Assembly: GCF_000143145.1 (NCBI RefSeq)
Contig: NC_014313.1
Span: 1,426,001 to 1,490,000, forward strand
DNA: 64,000 nt
Source of the DNA: Hyphomicrobium denitrificans ATCC 51888
Lineage (GTDB): Bacteria; Pseudomonadota; Alphaproteobacteria; Rhizobiales; Hyphomicrobiaceae
Direction: 5' to 3'
How positions within the stretch are numbered: position 1 is the stretch's first letter; each line of letters opens with the position of its first letter. The translations under genes and the position numbers were made by a program. Shown piece by piece: positions 44,084-52,889 of this stretch. The notes beneath the pieces were generated by a model that saw only the letters and a program-made list of their open reading frames with translations, was not told the origin of the DNA and did not search any database.

Positions 44084-44461
44084 ATGACTCGAATACATCA
44101 GAATGTTGATGAGATGCTCGTCCGGCTGACGGAAGAAGCACAGGGCGAGACGGAATTGATCCGGGCCCTTGGCGATGCGATCCGTCGCGTCGATGAGCAA
44201 TTGCTCCGGGAAGTTCGCAACGTGACGATCCAGCATGAAATGCGCCGCGAGGCGATCGTGGGCGAATTGCAGACGCTTGCGACGCGGCTTTGCGCTTTGC
44301 CTGCACGGAACGCTGCGCGTGCGACGGTTGCGGCGATCGATCAGCCGCGGCCCTACGAGCATCCCGAAGTCGAGAACACCGCCGGCGGCGCCGACTGGCG
44401 CGAGGCGGCGCAAAATATCAATGATGATTTTGAATTTACGTTTCAGGAGCCGCGGCACTGA
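44084..44461 (+). CDS. Small helical protein of unknown function
   Basis: A 125-residue protein. GGAG ten bases upstream supports the ATG. Residues 1-80 are predicted as one long amphipathic helix or helical hairpin (MLVRLTEEAQGETELIRALG...EVRNVTIQHEMRREAIVGEL). The C-terminal third is polar and acidic (NINDDFEFTF). There is no signal peptide or TM segment. It is not recognised. A coiled-coil or partner-binding role would fit its composition, but nothing in the neighbourhood defines it. Confidence 0.6.
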   Translation: MTRIHQNVDEMLVRLTEEAQGETELIRALGDAIRRVDEQLLREVRNVTIQHEMRREAIVGELQTLATRLCALPARNAARATVAAIDQPRPYEHPEVENTAGGADWREAAQNINDDFEFTFQEPRH

Positions 44462-44547
44462 GTTCAGCGCCGCGAAGATCTCACCGGTTCATCATATTCA
44501 TGAGGGGCGGCGCATGGCGTCGTCCCCTTTTTTATTGCGAGACTGCG

Positions 44548-44964
44548 TCAGCGCTGCTGGTGCTCGCCGCACGTCAGCCAGAGCGGATTGAACCAGCGAT
44601 CGGCGGGGCCGTCGTAGGGCAGGCGGGTCACGTCCCAATGGCTGACGTAGCGCGCATAGATATCCCACACCGGAGGACCGCCGCCGATGAAGACGACGCG
44701 GCCAGCGTAGTGTTTCAGCGTCTGCTCGGGGTCCATGTGCGAGCGCAGAACTTCAATCGTCCGATCCGCGAATGCAAACTTCGGAACGCTTGCGATGGTC
44801 TTGGGGCCTGCAAGTAGAACGTGGCCTCGGGTGATGTCGAAGAAGCGCGCGACGTCGGCGACGTATTCCGGTGACGGATTACCCTCCCACGGCAAAACGC
44901 CGTTGTGGCCGAGTTGTCCCGATTGGCCGATTGCGCAAATGACCCTGACGACTGTCTGTTCCAC
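44548..44964 (-). CDS. Dihydrofolate reductase-family protein
   Basis: A 138-residue protein with the DHFR fold: VRVICAIGQSGQLGHNGVLPW matches the N-terminal strand and Met20-loop region (GxLPW), HVLLAGPKTIASVP the GRKT region, and VVFIGGGPPVWDIYARYV the C-terminal cofactor-binding GG motif. It is about 20 residues shorter than typical FolA. GTG 44964 is chosen because AAGGA lies eight bases upstream; the frame remains open to 45177 with non-conserved sequence. No thyA is adjacent, so whether it is the main dihydrofolate reductase or a paralogue cannot be told. Confidence 0.82.
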   Translation of the reverse strand: MEQTVVRVICAIGQSGQLGHNGVLPWEGNPSPEYVADVARFFDITRGHVLLAGPKTIASVPKFAFADRTIEVLRSHMDPEQTLKHYAGRVVFIGGGPPVWDIYARYVSHWDVTRLPYDGPADRWFNPLWLTCGEHQQR

Positions 44965-45229
44965 GAACTCATCCTTCGATCGAATGGCGTCTATCGCAGC
45001 GTTCCTGGACGTTCGCCGGATCGGCTTCTTTTTTGCTGACGTTACAGGAAAGTAAATAGGTAATTCGGAACCAACGTGTCTCAATTCACTTGTGATTGTA
45101 GTGACCGGCGCATGCTGCTGGCCGTCTCCGGCGACGTTCTGAAAGCCCCCGAATTCGTCTCTCGCACTGTCTCTCAATTTCCGGCTTCCAGCGCCTGCCC
45201 GTCCGTGTTGGTTTCAAGGAGTGATCGGG

Positions 45230-45760
45230 ATGACATCTCATAAGACAGCCCGGCGTGCCGGGGCTCTGCTTGGCGTTCTGCTGGCGTTTGCATCGGGCGT
45301 CGCCAATGCGGCCATCCCTGCGTCGTCCAAGGCGGTCAAAGACGACGGTGGGAAGTACTTCGACGCCAAGGGTGACCCGACCTACAAGATTTCGCCGGAT
45401 GGCAAAGTCGACTGGTATACGTTCTCGGGCTTCCGGCGCTACAACGGGACGTGCGATGTGTGCCACGGGCCGGACGGCGCAGGTTCGAGCTTCGGTCCGG
45501 ATCTGACGGATGCGCTAAAATCGCTCAGCTACTCTGATTTTCTAGGCATCGTTTCCGGCGGCAAGCAGGACGTCAACACGGCTCAGACGTTGGTCATGCC
45601 GGCGTTTGGCACGAACAAAAACGTCATGTGTTATATCGACGACATTTACATCTATCTGCGTGCCCGATCGGATGGCGCGCTAGGTCGCGGCAGGCCACAG
45701 TCGCACGAAGACAAATCGAAAGAGGCGACCGATTTCGAAAACAGCTGCATGGGTCCTTAA
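45230..45760 (+). CDS. Methanol-metabolism-related cytochrome c (c553i-like)
   Basis: A 176-residue periplasmic monoheme cytochrome. The start ATG 45230 has AAGGAG eight bases upstream. The signal peptide is residues 1-27. The heme motif is GTCDVCHGPDG (CxxCH), and the distal Met is probably in LVMPAFG. Two extra cysteines (NVMCYIDDIYIYLRAR and NSCMGP) bring the total to four, a hallmark of the methanol-related cytochromes described as c553i in Paracoccus. It stands apart from any methanol dehydrogenase gene in the window. Confidence 0.85.
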   Translation: MTSHKTARRAGALLGVLLAFASGVANAAIPASSKAVKDDGGKYFDAKGDPTYKISPDGKVDWYTFSGFRRYNGTCDVCHGPDGAGSSFGPDLTDALKSLSYSDFLGIVSGGKQDVNTAQTLVMPAFGTNKNVMCYIDDIYIYLRARSDGALGRGRPQSHEDKSKEATDFENSCMGP

Positions 45761-45782
45761 GGGATATCCGCGCCGGGACCGT

Positions 45783-47207
45783 TCACCAGAGCAGATAGCG
45801 GATGGCCATGTCCGTCAGGCGATTGAATGGGGGACGGAGCAGTCCGCCGAAATTCCAGCGCGACTGAACGAAGACGCCCTTGGCATGGCTGAAGGATTTG
45901 AAGCCTTCTGGACCGTGATAAGCGCCCATGCCGCTGCTGCCGATGCCGCCGAACGGAAGTGCGTTCTGGACGTAATGCATCAGCGTGTCGTTGACCGTGA
46001 CGTTGCCTGATGTTGTTCGCGTCAGCACGTTGCGGCGCGCGTCGCCGTCGCTTCCGAAATAATAAAGAGCCAGCGGCCGAGGGCGGTCGTTGATGAAGGC
46101 GATCGCAGCTTCGATGTCGTGATACGTCACGATAGGGAGCAGCGGCCCGAAAATTTCTTCGCGCATCACGGCCATGTCGTCGGTTGCGCCGAGGATTGCG
46201 ACCGGATCAAGCTTGAGACTTTGGGCGTTGGCGCTTGAACTTAGCGCAACGTCGACGATGCGTGCGCCTTTCTTTTTCGCGTCGGTGACGAGATCGCGCA
46301 GCCGTTCGAGATGGCGCGCGTTGATTGCCGAGGTGTAGGTCTCGCTACCGATGCCGTTGGGATAGAGCTTTGCGACGGCTTCGCGATAGGCGCTGAGAAA
46401 CGCCTCGGCCTGCTCGTCCTTCACGAGAACGTAGTCGGGCGCGATGCAGGTTTGTCCGGCGTTTGCGAGTTTGCCATAGGCGATGCGCGTCGCAGCCGTT
46501 TCGAAATCCGCATCCGGGCCGAGAACGACCGGCGATTTTCCGCCGAGTTCAAGCGTGACGGGGACGAGATTTTCCGCGGCCTTTTTCATCACGAGCTTGC
46601 CCACGGCCGTGCTGCCCGTGAACGCGAGGTGATCGAAGGGAAGGCTTGCGAACGTCGCACCGACGTCGGCACCGCCGGTGACGACCGCGACGCGATCTTC
46701 TCCGTAAAGCTCTTCCAGCATTCGCTTCAGAAATGCCGACGTCGTGGGTGCAAGCTCGGACGGTTTCAGCATCACGCGATTGCCGGCTGCGAGGGCCGTC
46801 GCGAGAGGGATCAACGCCAGTGACAGCGGATAATTCCAGGGCGAGATAATTCCAACGACACCGAGCGGCTGTTGCACGACGTAGGCGCGGGCACCGGTGA
46901 AATGGATCGCCACGCGTCGACGTTCGGGACGCATCCAGGCTTTGAGATTGCGTCTCAGGTAATTGATGGTCTGGACGATGGGCACCAATTCCATGATGCG
47001 CGTTTCATAGGCGGACCGATTGCCGAAGTCGGCATTCAATGCAGCTTCGATCTCGCTTCTTCGCGCGAGCACGGCGGTTTTGAGTTTCCTGAGGTCGGCC
47101 TTGCGTTGCGCAAGCGAGGGCTCGCCATCGCGATCGAACGCAGCCCGTTGCCTCGACAAAATCCGGCTCAGCAGGAATTCGTCTTTGACGAGGACTTGGG
47201 CTGTCAT
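45783..47207 (-). CDS. Aldehyde dehydrogenase, coniferyl aldehyde dehydrogenase type
   Basis: A 474-residue NAD(P)-dependent aldehyde dehydrogenase lacking the usual 20-residue N-terminal extension. Motifs: VVGIISPWNYPLSLALIPL, the catalytic Glu in VTLELGGKSPVVLG, and the catalytic Cys in LANAGQTCIAPDYVLV. The C-terminal IRYLLW ending and length match coniferyl-aldehyde/long-chain aldehyde dehydrogenases. ATG 47207 is preferred over the TTG at 47225. It is convergent with the methanol-type cytochrome (22 bases apart) and could detoxify aldehydes. A role as the PuuC step of putrescine breakdown is less likely from sequence. Confidence 0.9.
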   Translation of the reverse strand: MTAQVLVKDEFLLSRILSRQRAAFDRDGEPSLAQRKADLRKLKTAVLARRSEIEAALNADFGNRSAYETRIMELVPIVQTINYLRRNLKAWMRPERRRVAIHFTGARAYVVQQPLGVVGIISPWNYPLSLALIPLATALAAGNRVMLKPSELAPTTSAFLKRMLEELYGEDRVAVVTGGADVGATFASLPFDHLAFTGSTAVGKLVMKKAAENLVPVTLELGGKSPVVLGPDADFETAATRIAYGKLANAGQTCIAPDYVLVKDEQAEAFLSAYREAVAKLYPNGIGSETYTSAINARHLERLRDLVTDAKKKGARIVDVALSSSANAQSLKLDPVAILGATDDMAVMREEIFGPLLPIVTYHDIEAAIAFINDRPRPLALYYFGSDGDARRNVLTRTTSGNVTVNDTLMHYVQNALPFGGIGSSGMGAYHGPEGFKSFSHAKGVFVQSRWNFGGLLRPPFNRLTDMAIRYLLW

Positions 47208-47514
47208 CAAAAACCTGTCTCCCAATGCAGGTTATGTGGGCAGGCAACGCGCCGGGCGATAAGTCATCGCCGGCAGGATAGGTTCCCTCATGCGCGGCTA
47301 GCCCGCTTTAACCATGCTGACCTTCACAGACAAGCTGCGGTCAGGCAACAGACTCGTTTGCAGGATTGGCGAAATGACGACCATGCGCGGGCATGCGACA
47401 GCGTGGAGCTAATGCTCCGACATTGCATACACGGAGGCGGTGACGCGCAAGTCACGCGAAAGAGCGTCGGAAAGTTCCAGCGAGCAGGAGAGGCGCGCCG
47501 GTGCGATTTCCGTC
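47208..47514. other. Intergenic interval with two small hairpins
   Basis: About 300 bases between the aldehyde dehydrogenase start and the end of the signalling operon. It holds two small perfect hairpins, GGAGC-TAAT-GCTCC (47405-47418) and GTGAC-N6-GTCAC (47440-47455), neither followed by a T-run in either direction. No gene was recognised. Confidence 0.4.
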
Positions 47515-48753
47515 TTAGGCAGCGATATCGAGGGACCCTAGGACCCACTTCTCATAATCGCTGCTCAGATCCTCGATCCATTCGGCTGGGAAAACCGACG
47601 GTTCGCTGTGCTGGGCGGGTTTGACCGGCAGGATGACATGAATCTGCTTGTAGCCGTTTTGCATCGGGGGCGAACTGATGCTGCCGCCGAGATGTCCGAT
47701 GGCGAGCGCTGCCTTCAGGAGGTCGCTCGCATGCTGGGGCGTTACCTGCATGGCGGGCGTGAAGAGCACGGAATCCTGCAGCGCCTTGCCCGGCTCGCAG
47801 TTGCGCGTTTCGAGATGGATGGTCGCCTCGCCCTGATCGTTGCGGCTGAGGTTGACCTGCAGAATGCTTCCCGGAGCAGCCCAGCGGCTCGCCGGTTCCA
47901 TCAGCCGCTGCAGGATGGACTGGACGACAAAGGGACTTGTCCCGACGACGATGGATGCCGCGTCGCTGAGAATGCGGACGTGGCTTTCGCCGTGCTCTTC
48001 GTTGATGCTATCGGCGCAGGCGTTGGCGATGGCGACGATGTCCGCCGTCGCGCCCGCGTCATTGTTCGCGAACAGCGCACGGTCCATGAGATCTTCGGTC
48101 AGGCTGATGGCGCGCTTCGTCTCATCGACGGGAATGCGCCAATGGTCCTGGACTCTCAGCTGTGACCATTGTTTGCGCACGATCGAGCGCCAGCACGGCT
48201 CGGCCAATGCGTCCTTGAGGTAATGGTACATCGTGAGCGGCGCGTTGTTGTAGGGCAGCGTTCCCGCCATGACCGCCAGACCGTTCATGCGGTCGCGCAG
48301 AAGCGTGCGGTGCAGAGCGCTAAGCTTGTCGCGCAGAAGCATGTCGTATTCGTTCTTCAGCAGGAAGAACGTGATCGCTTGATCGATTTCCGCTTCGAGG
48401 ACGCGCAGGTCCCAGGGCTTCGAAATGTAGCGAAGGATCTCGCCCTTGTTGACCGCGTCAATGGCGCTGTCGAGATCGGCATAGGCCGTCGTCAGCATGC
48501 GGATGATGTCGGGGCGCTCGCTCCGGATGCGGTTGAGCAAGCTGACGCCGCTGCGGCCCGGCATGCGCTGGTCGGTGATTACCAGTCCGATGTTGTGATT
48601 GCCGGAAAGAACGAGCGCTTCGGCTTCATCGGCGCTCGTTGCGGTCAAAACGTCGTATTTGGTGCCGAATGCCTTCTTGAAATACTTTACTGCCTGCGGC
48701 TCGTCATCAACGATCAAGATTTCGACAGGTTGATCAATAGGAAACGAGTCCAT
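47515..48753 (-). CDS. Response regulator with kinase-like C-terminus (PhcR/PhcQ-like)
   Basis: A 412-residue protein. The receiver domain (about 10-130) has ILIVDDEP, phosphoacceptor Asp61 in VITDQRMPGRSG, and the conserved lysine in RYISKPWDL. A helical segment with LRDKLSALHRTLLRDRMN contains a histidine in the position of an H-box, and the last 230 residues resemble a HATPase fold whose N-box (QRLMEPASRW) and G-boxes are degenerate. The start lies within the last 20 bases of the hybrid kinase gene, so the two are translationally coupled. The domain order is that of Ralstonia PhcR/PhcQ. There is no DNA-binding domain. Confidence 0.82.
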   Translation of the reverse strand: MDSFPIDQPVEILIVDDEPQAVKYFKKAFGTKYDVLTATSADEAEALVLSGNHNIGLVITDQRMPGRSGVSLLNRIRSERPDIIRMLTTAYADLDSAIDAVNKGEILRYISKPWDLRVLEAEIDQAITFFLLKNEYDMLLRDKLSALHRTLLRDRMNGLAVMAGTLPYNNAPLTMYHYLKDALAEPCWRSIVRKQWSQLRVQDHWRIPVDETKRAISLTEDLMDRALFANNDAGATADIVAIANACADSINEEHGESHVRILSDAASIVVGTSPFVVQSILQRLMEPASRWAAPGSILQVNLSRNDQGEATIHLETRNCEPGKALQDSVLFTPAMQVTPQHASDLLKAALAIGHLGGSISSPPMQNGYKQIHVILPVKPAQHSEPSVFPAEWIEDLSSDYEKWVLGSLDIAA

Positions 48754-51379
48754 GAGGGACCTGGTCTTCTTTCTCTGACGAAAGCGGCAGATTGAATCGG
48801 AACTCGGTCCAGTCTCCTAGGGAACTCTTAACACTCAATGAACCACCGTGATTCGCTATGATCCGATGGCTGACGGCCAGCCCGAGCCCCATGCCCTCGC
48901 CAACGTCCTTCGTCGAGAAGAACGGGTCGAAGATCTGGCTCTGAATCTTAGGGTCGATGCCGGTGCCGTTGTCGCGAACTGAGACGAACAGTTCGTTTCC
49001 TTGAATCCAGGAGCTGATGCTGATCTCGGGTTGGCGCTTCTCCTCCACGGTGCGGACGGCGGCGATCGCGTTGGCGATGAGGTTAACAAGGACCTGCGTG
49101 ATCGTCGATTGCGAGCCGAAGACTATTCCGTTCTCGCTGATGTCTCGCGTTATGTTTATGCCTTTCTGAACGTGTGCCGTGAAACGGAGCGCGTGATCGA
49201 TCGCGGACTCGATCGGGAAGGGGCGCGGATGCTCCGGCTTTTGCGGCGCCGTGAAACCGCGGAGATCGGTTACGACCCGATGGATGCGGTCGTAGCCGGC
49301 CTGGATGTCCTTCATTGTGTCCGCCGTGTCGGGGTCGCCCTGGATCGTCGGATCGCGGGCGGCGAGCTGCAGCGCGGTTCCCATGAAGTTCAGAGGATTG
49401 CCGATCTCGTGCAGCAGGCCGGCGGCCATGGTGCCGAGGGCGCTGAGGCGGGCGTTCTGGACGAGGGCGGCCTCGGTCTCGCGCAGCTGTTGCAGGCTGT
49501 CCTTCAATTCGACGTTGGTGCGCTGGAGGTCGCGTTCCAGCTGGGCGGCGCGGATGAAGTTGGCGATGCGCGAGCGGACTTCGATGCCGCTGAACGGCTT
49601 GATGAGGAAGTCGTCGGCGCCGTTCTTCAGGGCGACGATCTTGGCTTCCTCGTCGGCGCGTGCCGTGAGGACGATGATCTTTATGGCGCGCGTTTCGGTG
49701 CGTTCCTTCAGGGAACGGCAGACTTCGAGGCCGCTGACGCCGGGCAGCATGACGTCGAGGAGGATGAGGTCAGGGTGGGCTGCGCGGGCTTTCTCGAGGG
49801 CGCTGATTCCGTCTTCCGCCTCGATGACGCGATAGGTCTCCCGCAGCATCGTCACGAGATAGCGACGCATGTCCGGCTCATCGTCGACGACGAGGAGGAG
49901 CGGCAACTCGGTCCGTGTATCGGGTGTCGCCGTGGCAGGGATCGGTGCGTCGTGCTGTGCCGGTTTCGCCGGCTCATCGGCCGTGAGTGCGCGAGCCGAC
50001 GCCTTGCGGTCGAATGCGCGCAACGGATCGTTGACCAGGCGGTCGGGAGTGGCTTCGGGCCGGCCGGCGAGTTGTTGGCTTTCGGGCGCGGCCTGAGGGA
50101 AACGGAGCACGAAGGTCGTGCCGCGGCCGGAGTCGCTCGACACCGCCACGTCGCCACCGTGCCGGGTGATCAGCTCACGCACCAAAGCCAGGCCGAGGCC
50201 CAAGCCCTGGTGGCGCCGCGTGGCGGAGCCGTCGACCTGATAGAAGCGGTCGAAGATGTGCGGCAGCTGCTCGGGCGGGATGCCGATGCCGGTGTCGGCG
50301 ATGCGAACCGTCACCATGTCGCCTTCGTGTGCGGCCGCGACGTCGATGCGTCCTTCGGGCGGTGTAAACTTGATCGCGTTCGCTATGACGTTGCCGATGA
50401 TCTTTTCGAGCGCATCGGGATCGGCGTCGATCCGAAGGTCACCTTGCGGCTCCGAAAGGGTCAGCTCGATGCCCTTCATCGCCGCGAGGTGCTTCATCGA
50501 TGCGGTGGTATGGCTCAAGAAATGCGCCATATCGATCTGCTTCTTGACGAGCGAGGCGCGACCTTCCTCAAGCCGGATCAGACCGAGAATATCGTTGACG
50601 AGACGCAGGAGGCGGAGGGCGTTGTTTTCAATGACCTCGAGCAGTTCGGCTGCCGGAGCGCCCAACGACGCGACATCGCTTTTGAGTTTTTCAACCGGCG
50701 CGAGGATAAGGGTCAGCGGCGTGCGCAGCTCGTGGCTGACGTTGGCGAAGAATTGAGACTTCAGGCGGTCGAGAGCCGACAGCTCCTCGTGCTGTGCTGC
50801 GAGTTTGTATTTGAGCTGAAACTCGTTGAAGCGGCGACGATAGTTGAAGTGGACCGCCGTCACGGAAATGATGCACGTGAGCACAAGGAAGTAGAGGTTA
50901 TTGAGTAGCGATTTGACGGTGTTCTCGTGCTCGGGCTGAACCGAGCAGCCGATGATGTAGATGATGAGCGTCGCTATACAGAGAAGCGTGGCCTCGAACG
51001 GCTGCATCGGCGCCAGGACGCCGACGGCAAAAAGAATGAGAAACAGGCCCGTGTAATATGTCGATGCGGCGCCGTCGGTCATCGCGATGATAAGCGAGAT
51101 CGAGGCAACGGCAATCAATAGTCCGGCCATCGTGAGATAGCGCACGTACGGCGTTGTCTTATCCCAGAAGTGCAAGGCATAGATGACCGCGATCAGAGCC
51201 GCGGCCACCAGTCGAATGGCTGCGAGCGATAGAAGCTGGTCGGGATAGGAAATGTAGTCGAGCGCAATGCCCGCCGGAATCAACACGATGCCCAAAATAC
51301 AGGCTACCTTCGACTGCCTGAGCCGAAGTTCGTGTTCCTCCGCTTCAAAGGCCTGCCGAAGTCTTAGTGTCTCTTCCAT
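48734..51379 (-). CDS. Multi-TM hybrid histidine kinase with two kinase cores (PhcS-like)
   Basis: An 881-residue membrane kinase. Residues 25-178 form about six TM helices with short loops and no obvious extracytoplasmic sensor domain. The first core has FFANVSHELRTPL (His216) and HATPase boxes including ADTGIGIPPEQLP and GLGLGLALVRELI. A receiver domain (about 497-615) has LLVVDDEPDM, LILLDVMLPGVSG (phospho-Asp) and FLIKPFSG. A second core follows with MAAGLLHEIGNPLNF (second phosphoacceptor His near 655) and VRDNGTGIDPKIQSQIFDPF. The gene starts four bases after the methyltransferase stop and overlaps the downstream regulator. It is the natural receptor candidate for a membrane-permeable signal. 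Confidence 0.88.
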   Translation of the reverse strand: MEETLRLRQAFEAEEHELRLRQSKVACILGIVLIPAGIALDYISYPDQLLSLAAIRLVAAALIAVIYALHFWDKTTPYVRYLTMAGLLIAVASISLIIAMTDGAASTYYTGLFLILFAVGVLAPMQPFEATLLCIATLIIYIIGCSVQPEHENTVKSLLNNLYFLVLTCIISVTAVHFNYRRRFNEFQLKYKLAAQHEELSALDRLKSQFFANVSHELRTPLTLILAPVEKLKSDVASLGAPAAELLEVIENNALRLLRLVNDILGLIRLEEGRASLVKKQIDMAHFLSHTTASMKHLAAMKGIELTLSEPQGDLRIDADPDALEKIIGNVIANAIKFTPPEGRIDVAAAHEGDMVTVRIADTGIGIPPEQLPHIFDRFYQVDGSATRRHQGLGLGLALVRELITRHGGDVAVSSDSGRGTTFVLRFPQAAPESQQLAGRPEATPDRLVNDPLRAFDRKASARALTADEPAKPAQHDAPIPATATPDTRTELPLLLVVDDEPDMRRYLVTMLRETYRVIEAEDGISALEKARAAHPDLILLDVMLPGVSGLEVCRSLKERTETRAIKIIVLTARADEEAKIVALKNGADDFLIKPFSGIEVRSRIANFIRAAQLERDLQRTNVELKDSLQQLRETEAALVQNARLSALGTMAAGLLHEIGNPLNFMGTALQLAARDPTIQGDPDTADTMKDIQAGYDRIHRVVTDLRGFTAPQKPEHPRPFPIESAIDHALRFTAHVQKGINITRDISENGIVFGSQSTITQVLVNLIANAIAAVRTVEEKRQPEISISSWIQGNELFVSVRDNGTGIDPKIQSQIFDPFFSTKDVGEGMGLGLAVSHRIIANHGGSLSVKSSLGDWTEFRFNLPLSSEKEDQVPHGLVSY

Positions 51380-51383
51380 AAGC

Positions 51384-52781
51384 CTAAGCTATTGGCTTAA
51401 CGATCTCCAAAAAGACGTTAATGCCGGTATCGTCCGTATAAATTTTTGCCGCATTTGGATCGGGCGCCAAGCGCAACATATCTGACTCGTCCCGCATCAC
51501 CAGATGCCATTCCATAATATGCTCCATCAAACCTTTCACAGGGTTTGACGAATGAACATTTGTCACGATCACGCGACCGCCCGGTTCGCACCACTCGTAG
51601 AAAAGCTTGACGAGCTTGGCGCAGACGCGATCCGAAAGGTAGTCGAACAGTCCGGCGCAGTAGACGATGTCATAGGTCGGTGAGTTCGCCGGCATTTCGA
51701 TGGCTTGCCGCAGAAGGTCCTGCACCGATTTGAGGATGTAAGTAATCTTCGGAGCTTCGGCCTGTCCCGCGGTGATCGCCTCGATCTGCCGTTTGGCGTA
51801 GGCCAGCGTCTCGGCGTTGAAGTCGAGCAGGTCGAACGAGAAGCGGTGCGCCGATTTGTTTTTCGAGATGAAGAGCTGAAGTTCCTGAACCGGGCCGCAG
51901 CCGACGTTCAGGATGCGCGGGCACTTGTTGCCTTTGGTGGCCTCATCGGCAGCCTGCTCGAGCATTTTCTCGAGAAGGAAGATGCGATTGCGATGGGCCT
52001 GCGGCGGGCCGCCGTTGAGCAGCCACTCGTTGACGATCTGCGCGTAGGTCGTCTTTCCGCCCCGCTCCTTGCGGAACATCATGTTGACCATCTCGTAGTC
52101 GCCGGCATAGCCGAGCGGCTTTGAATAGACCCGGTTGAAGAACGGGGAGGCCATCATCAGCGGCAGCAGATCGCGCTGCGCCAGCTGCTTGTGGTTCTCG
52201 ACCTCGTCGGCTTCGAGCTGCCGGCAGGCTTCCTCAAGCTCCATGAACAGCGCCGTCAGGCGCGGCATCACGGGGCCTTTGATCTCTTCGAATTTCGCGG
52301 CGTCGAGCGGTGTCGGGGATGTCGCCTGCTCGCCTTCGGTGGCGAGATCGACCTGATCGAGCCAGAAGCTCAGGTCACTCAAAAACGACCTGAGGTCGGC
52401 GACCTTGAGCTGATAATTGGGGTCGAGCTTATTGAGACGTTCCCATTCGTCGACGAAACGAGCAACTTCCGACCTCAACTGGGTCGGCTCCGAATCGAAG
52501 GTGTCGAGAGCCGTCCAATCGTCGACCAGGGTGGCCGAGACGACAACGAGAATGCTCGTCGTTACGACGCCGGTGACGACGGCATCGCCTTGATATACGA
52601 GGTTCTTGCCGCGGCGGACGCACAGGTCGCGCAACACTTCGCTCGTCTGAATCGGTGAGAAAGGATTGTAAATCTCGAAGACGATATTTCGTCTGGAAAG
52701 CTTGCTGAGTGTCCCTCTTACAATCGTCCCCTGACTGCTCTTAAAGGAGACCGTGCGGTCGATATCTCTCTCGATACGCAA
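51384..52781 (-). CDS. PhcB-like methyltransferase with N-terminal PilZ-like domain
   Basis: A 465-residue two-domain protein. The N-terminal 90 residues look like a PilZ barrel: RDIDR (residues 5-9) fits the RxxxR c-di-GMP motif, but the second motif reads SKLSRRN instead of (D/N)xSxxG. A helical linker follows. The C-terminal domain has the FNRVYSKPLGYAGDYEMVNM block typical of 3-hydroxypalmitate methyl ester synthases (PhcB) and relatives, then SAM motif I in ILNVGCGPVQELQLFI and DIVYCAGLFDYLSDRV. The start is a TTG with GGAG six bases upstream. It lies directly upstream of the hybrid kinase. The product is predicted to be a fatty acid methyl ester signal. Confidence 0.78.
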   Translation of the reverse strand: MRIERDIDRTVSFKSSQGTIVRGTLSKLSRRNIVFEIYNPFSPIQTSEVLRDLCVRRGKNLVYQGDAVVTGVVTTSILVVVSATLVDDWTALDTFDSEPTQLRSEVARFVDEWERLNKLDPNYQLKVADLRSFLSDLSFWLDQVDLATEGEQATSPTPLDAAKFEEIKGPVMPRLTALFMELEEACRQLEADEVENHKQLAQRDLLPLMMASPFFNRVYSKPLGYAGDYEMVNMMFRKERGGKTTYAQIVNEWLLNGGPPQAHRNRIFLLEKMLEQAADEATKGNKCPRILNVGCGPVQELQLFISKNKSAHRFSFDLLDFNAETLAYAKRQIEAITAGQAEAPKITYILKSVQDLLRQAIEMPANSPTYDIVYCAGLFDYLSDRVCAKLVKLFYEWCEPGGRVIVTNVHSSNPVKGLMEHIMEWHLVMRDESDMLRLAPDPNAAKIYTDDTGINVFLEIVKPIA

Positions 52782-52889
52782 TGTCCGCTCCCATTCCCTG
52801 TCGATGTGACCCTGCGGTCGACCCTAGCACATCGTCCAGTTTTGGGGCGTCAGATTAATATCCCGTTTAGATCATTTTTTAATGTTTTG

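Noticed and set aside
45783..47207. Aldehyde dehydrogenase considered as PuuC of the putrescine pathway
   Set aside because: Its length, missing N-terminal part and C-terminal ending match the coniferyl aldehyde dehydrogenase type, and it is separated from the puu/pot genes by the signalling cluster.
49001..50908. A 635-codon plus-strand open frame opposite the hybrid kinase
   Set aside because: Pure antisense of a gene with clear HisKA, HATPase and REC motifs; composition (Gly/Asp/Arg/Val) marks a shadow.
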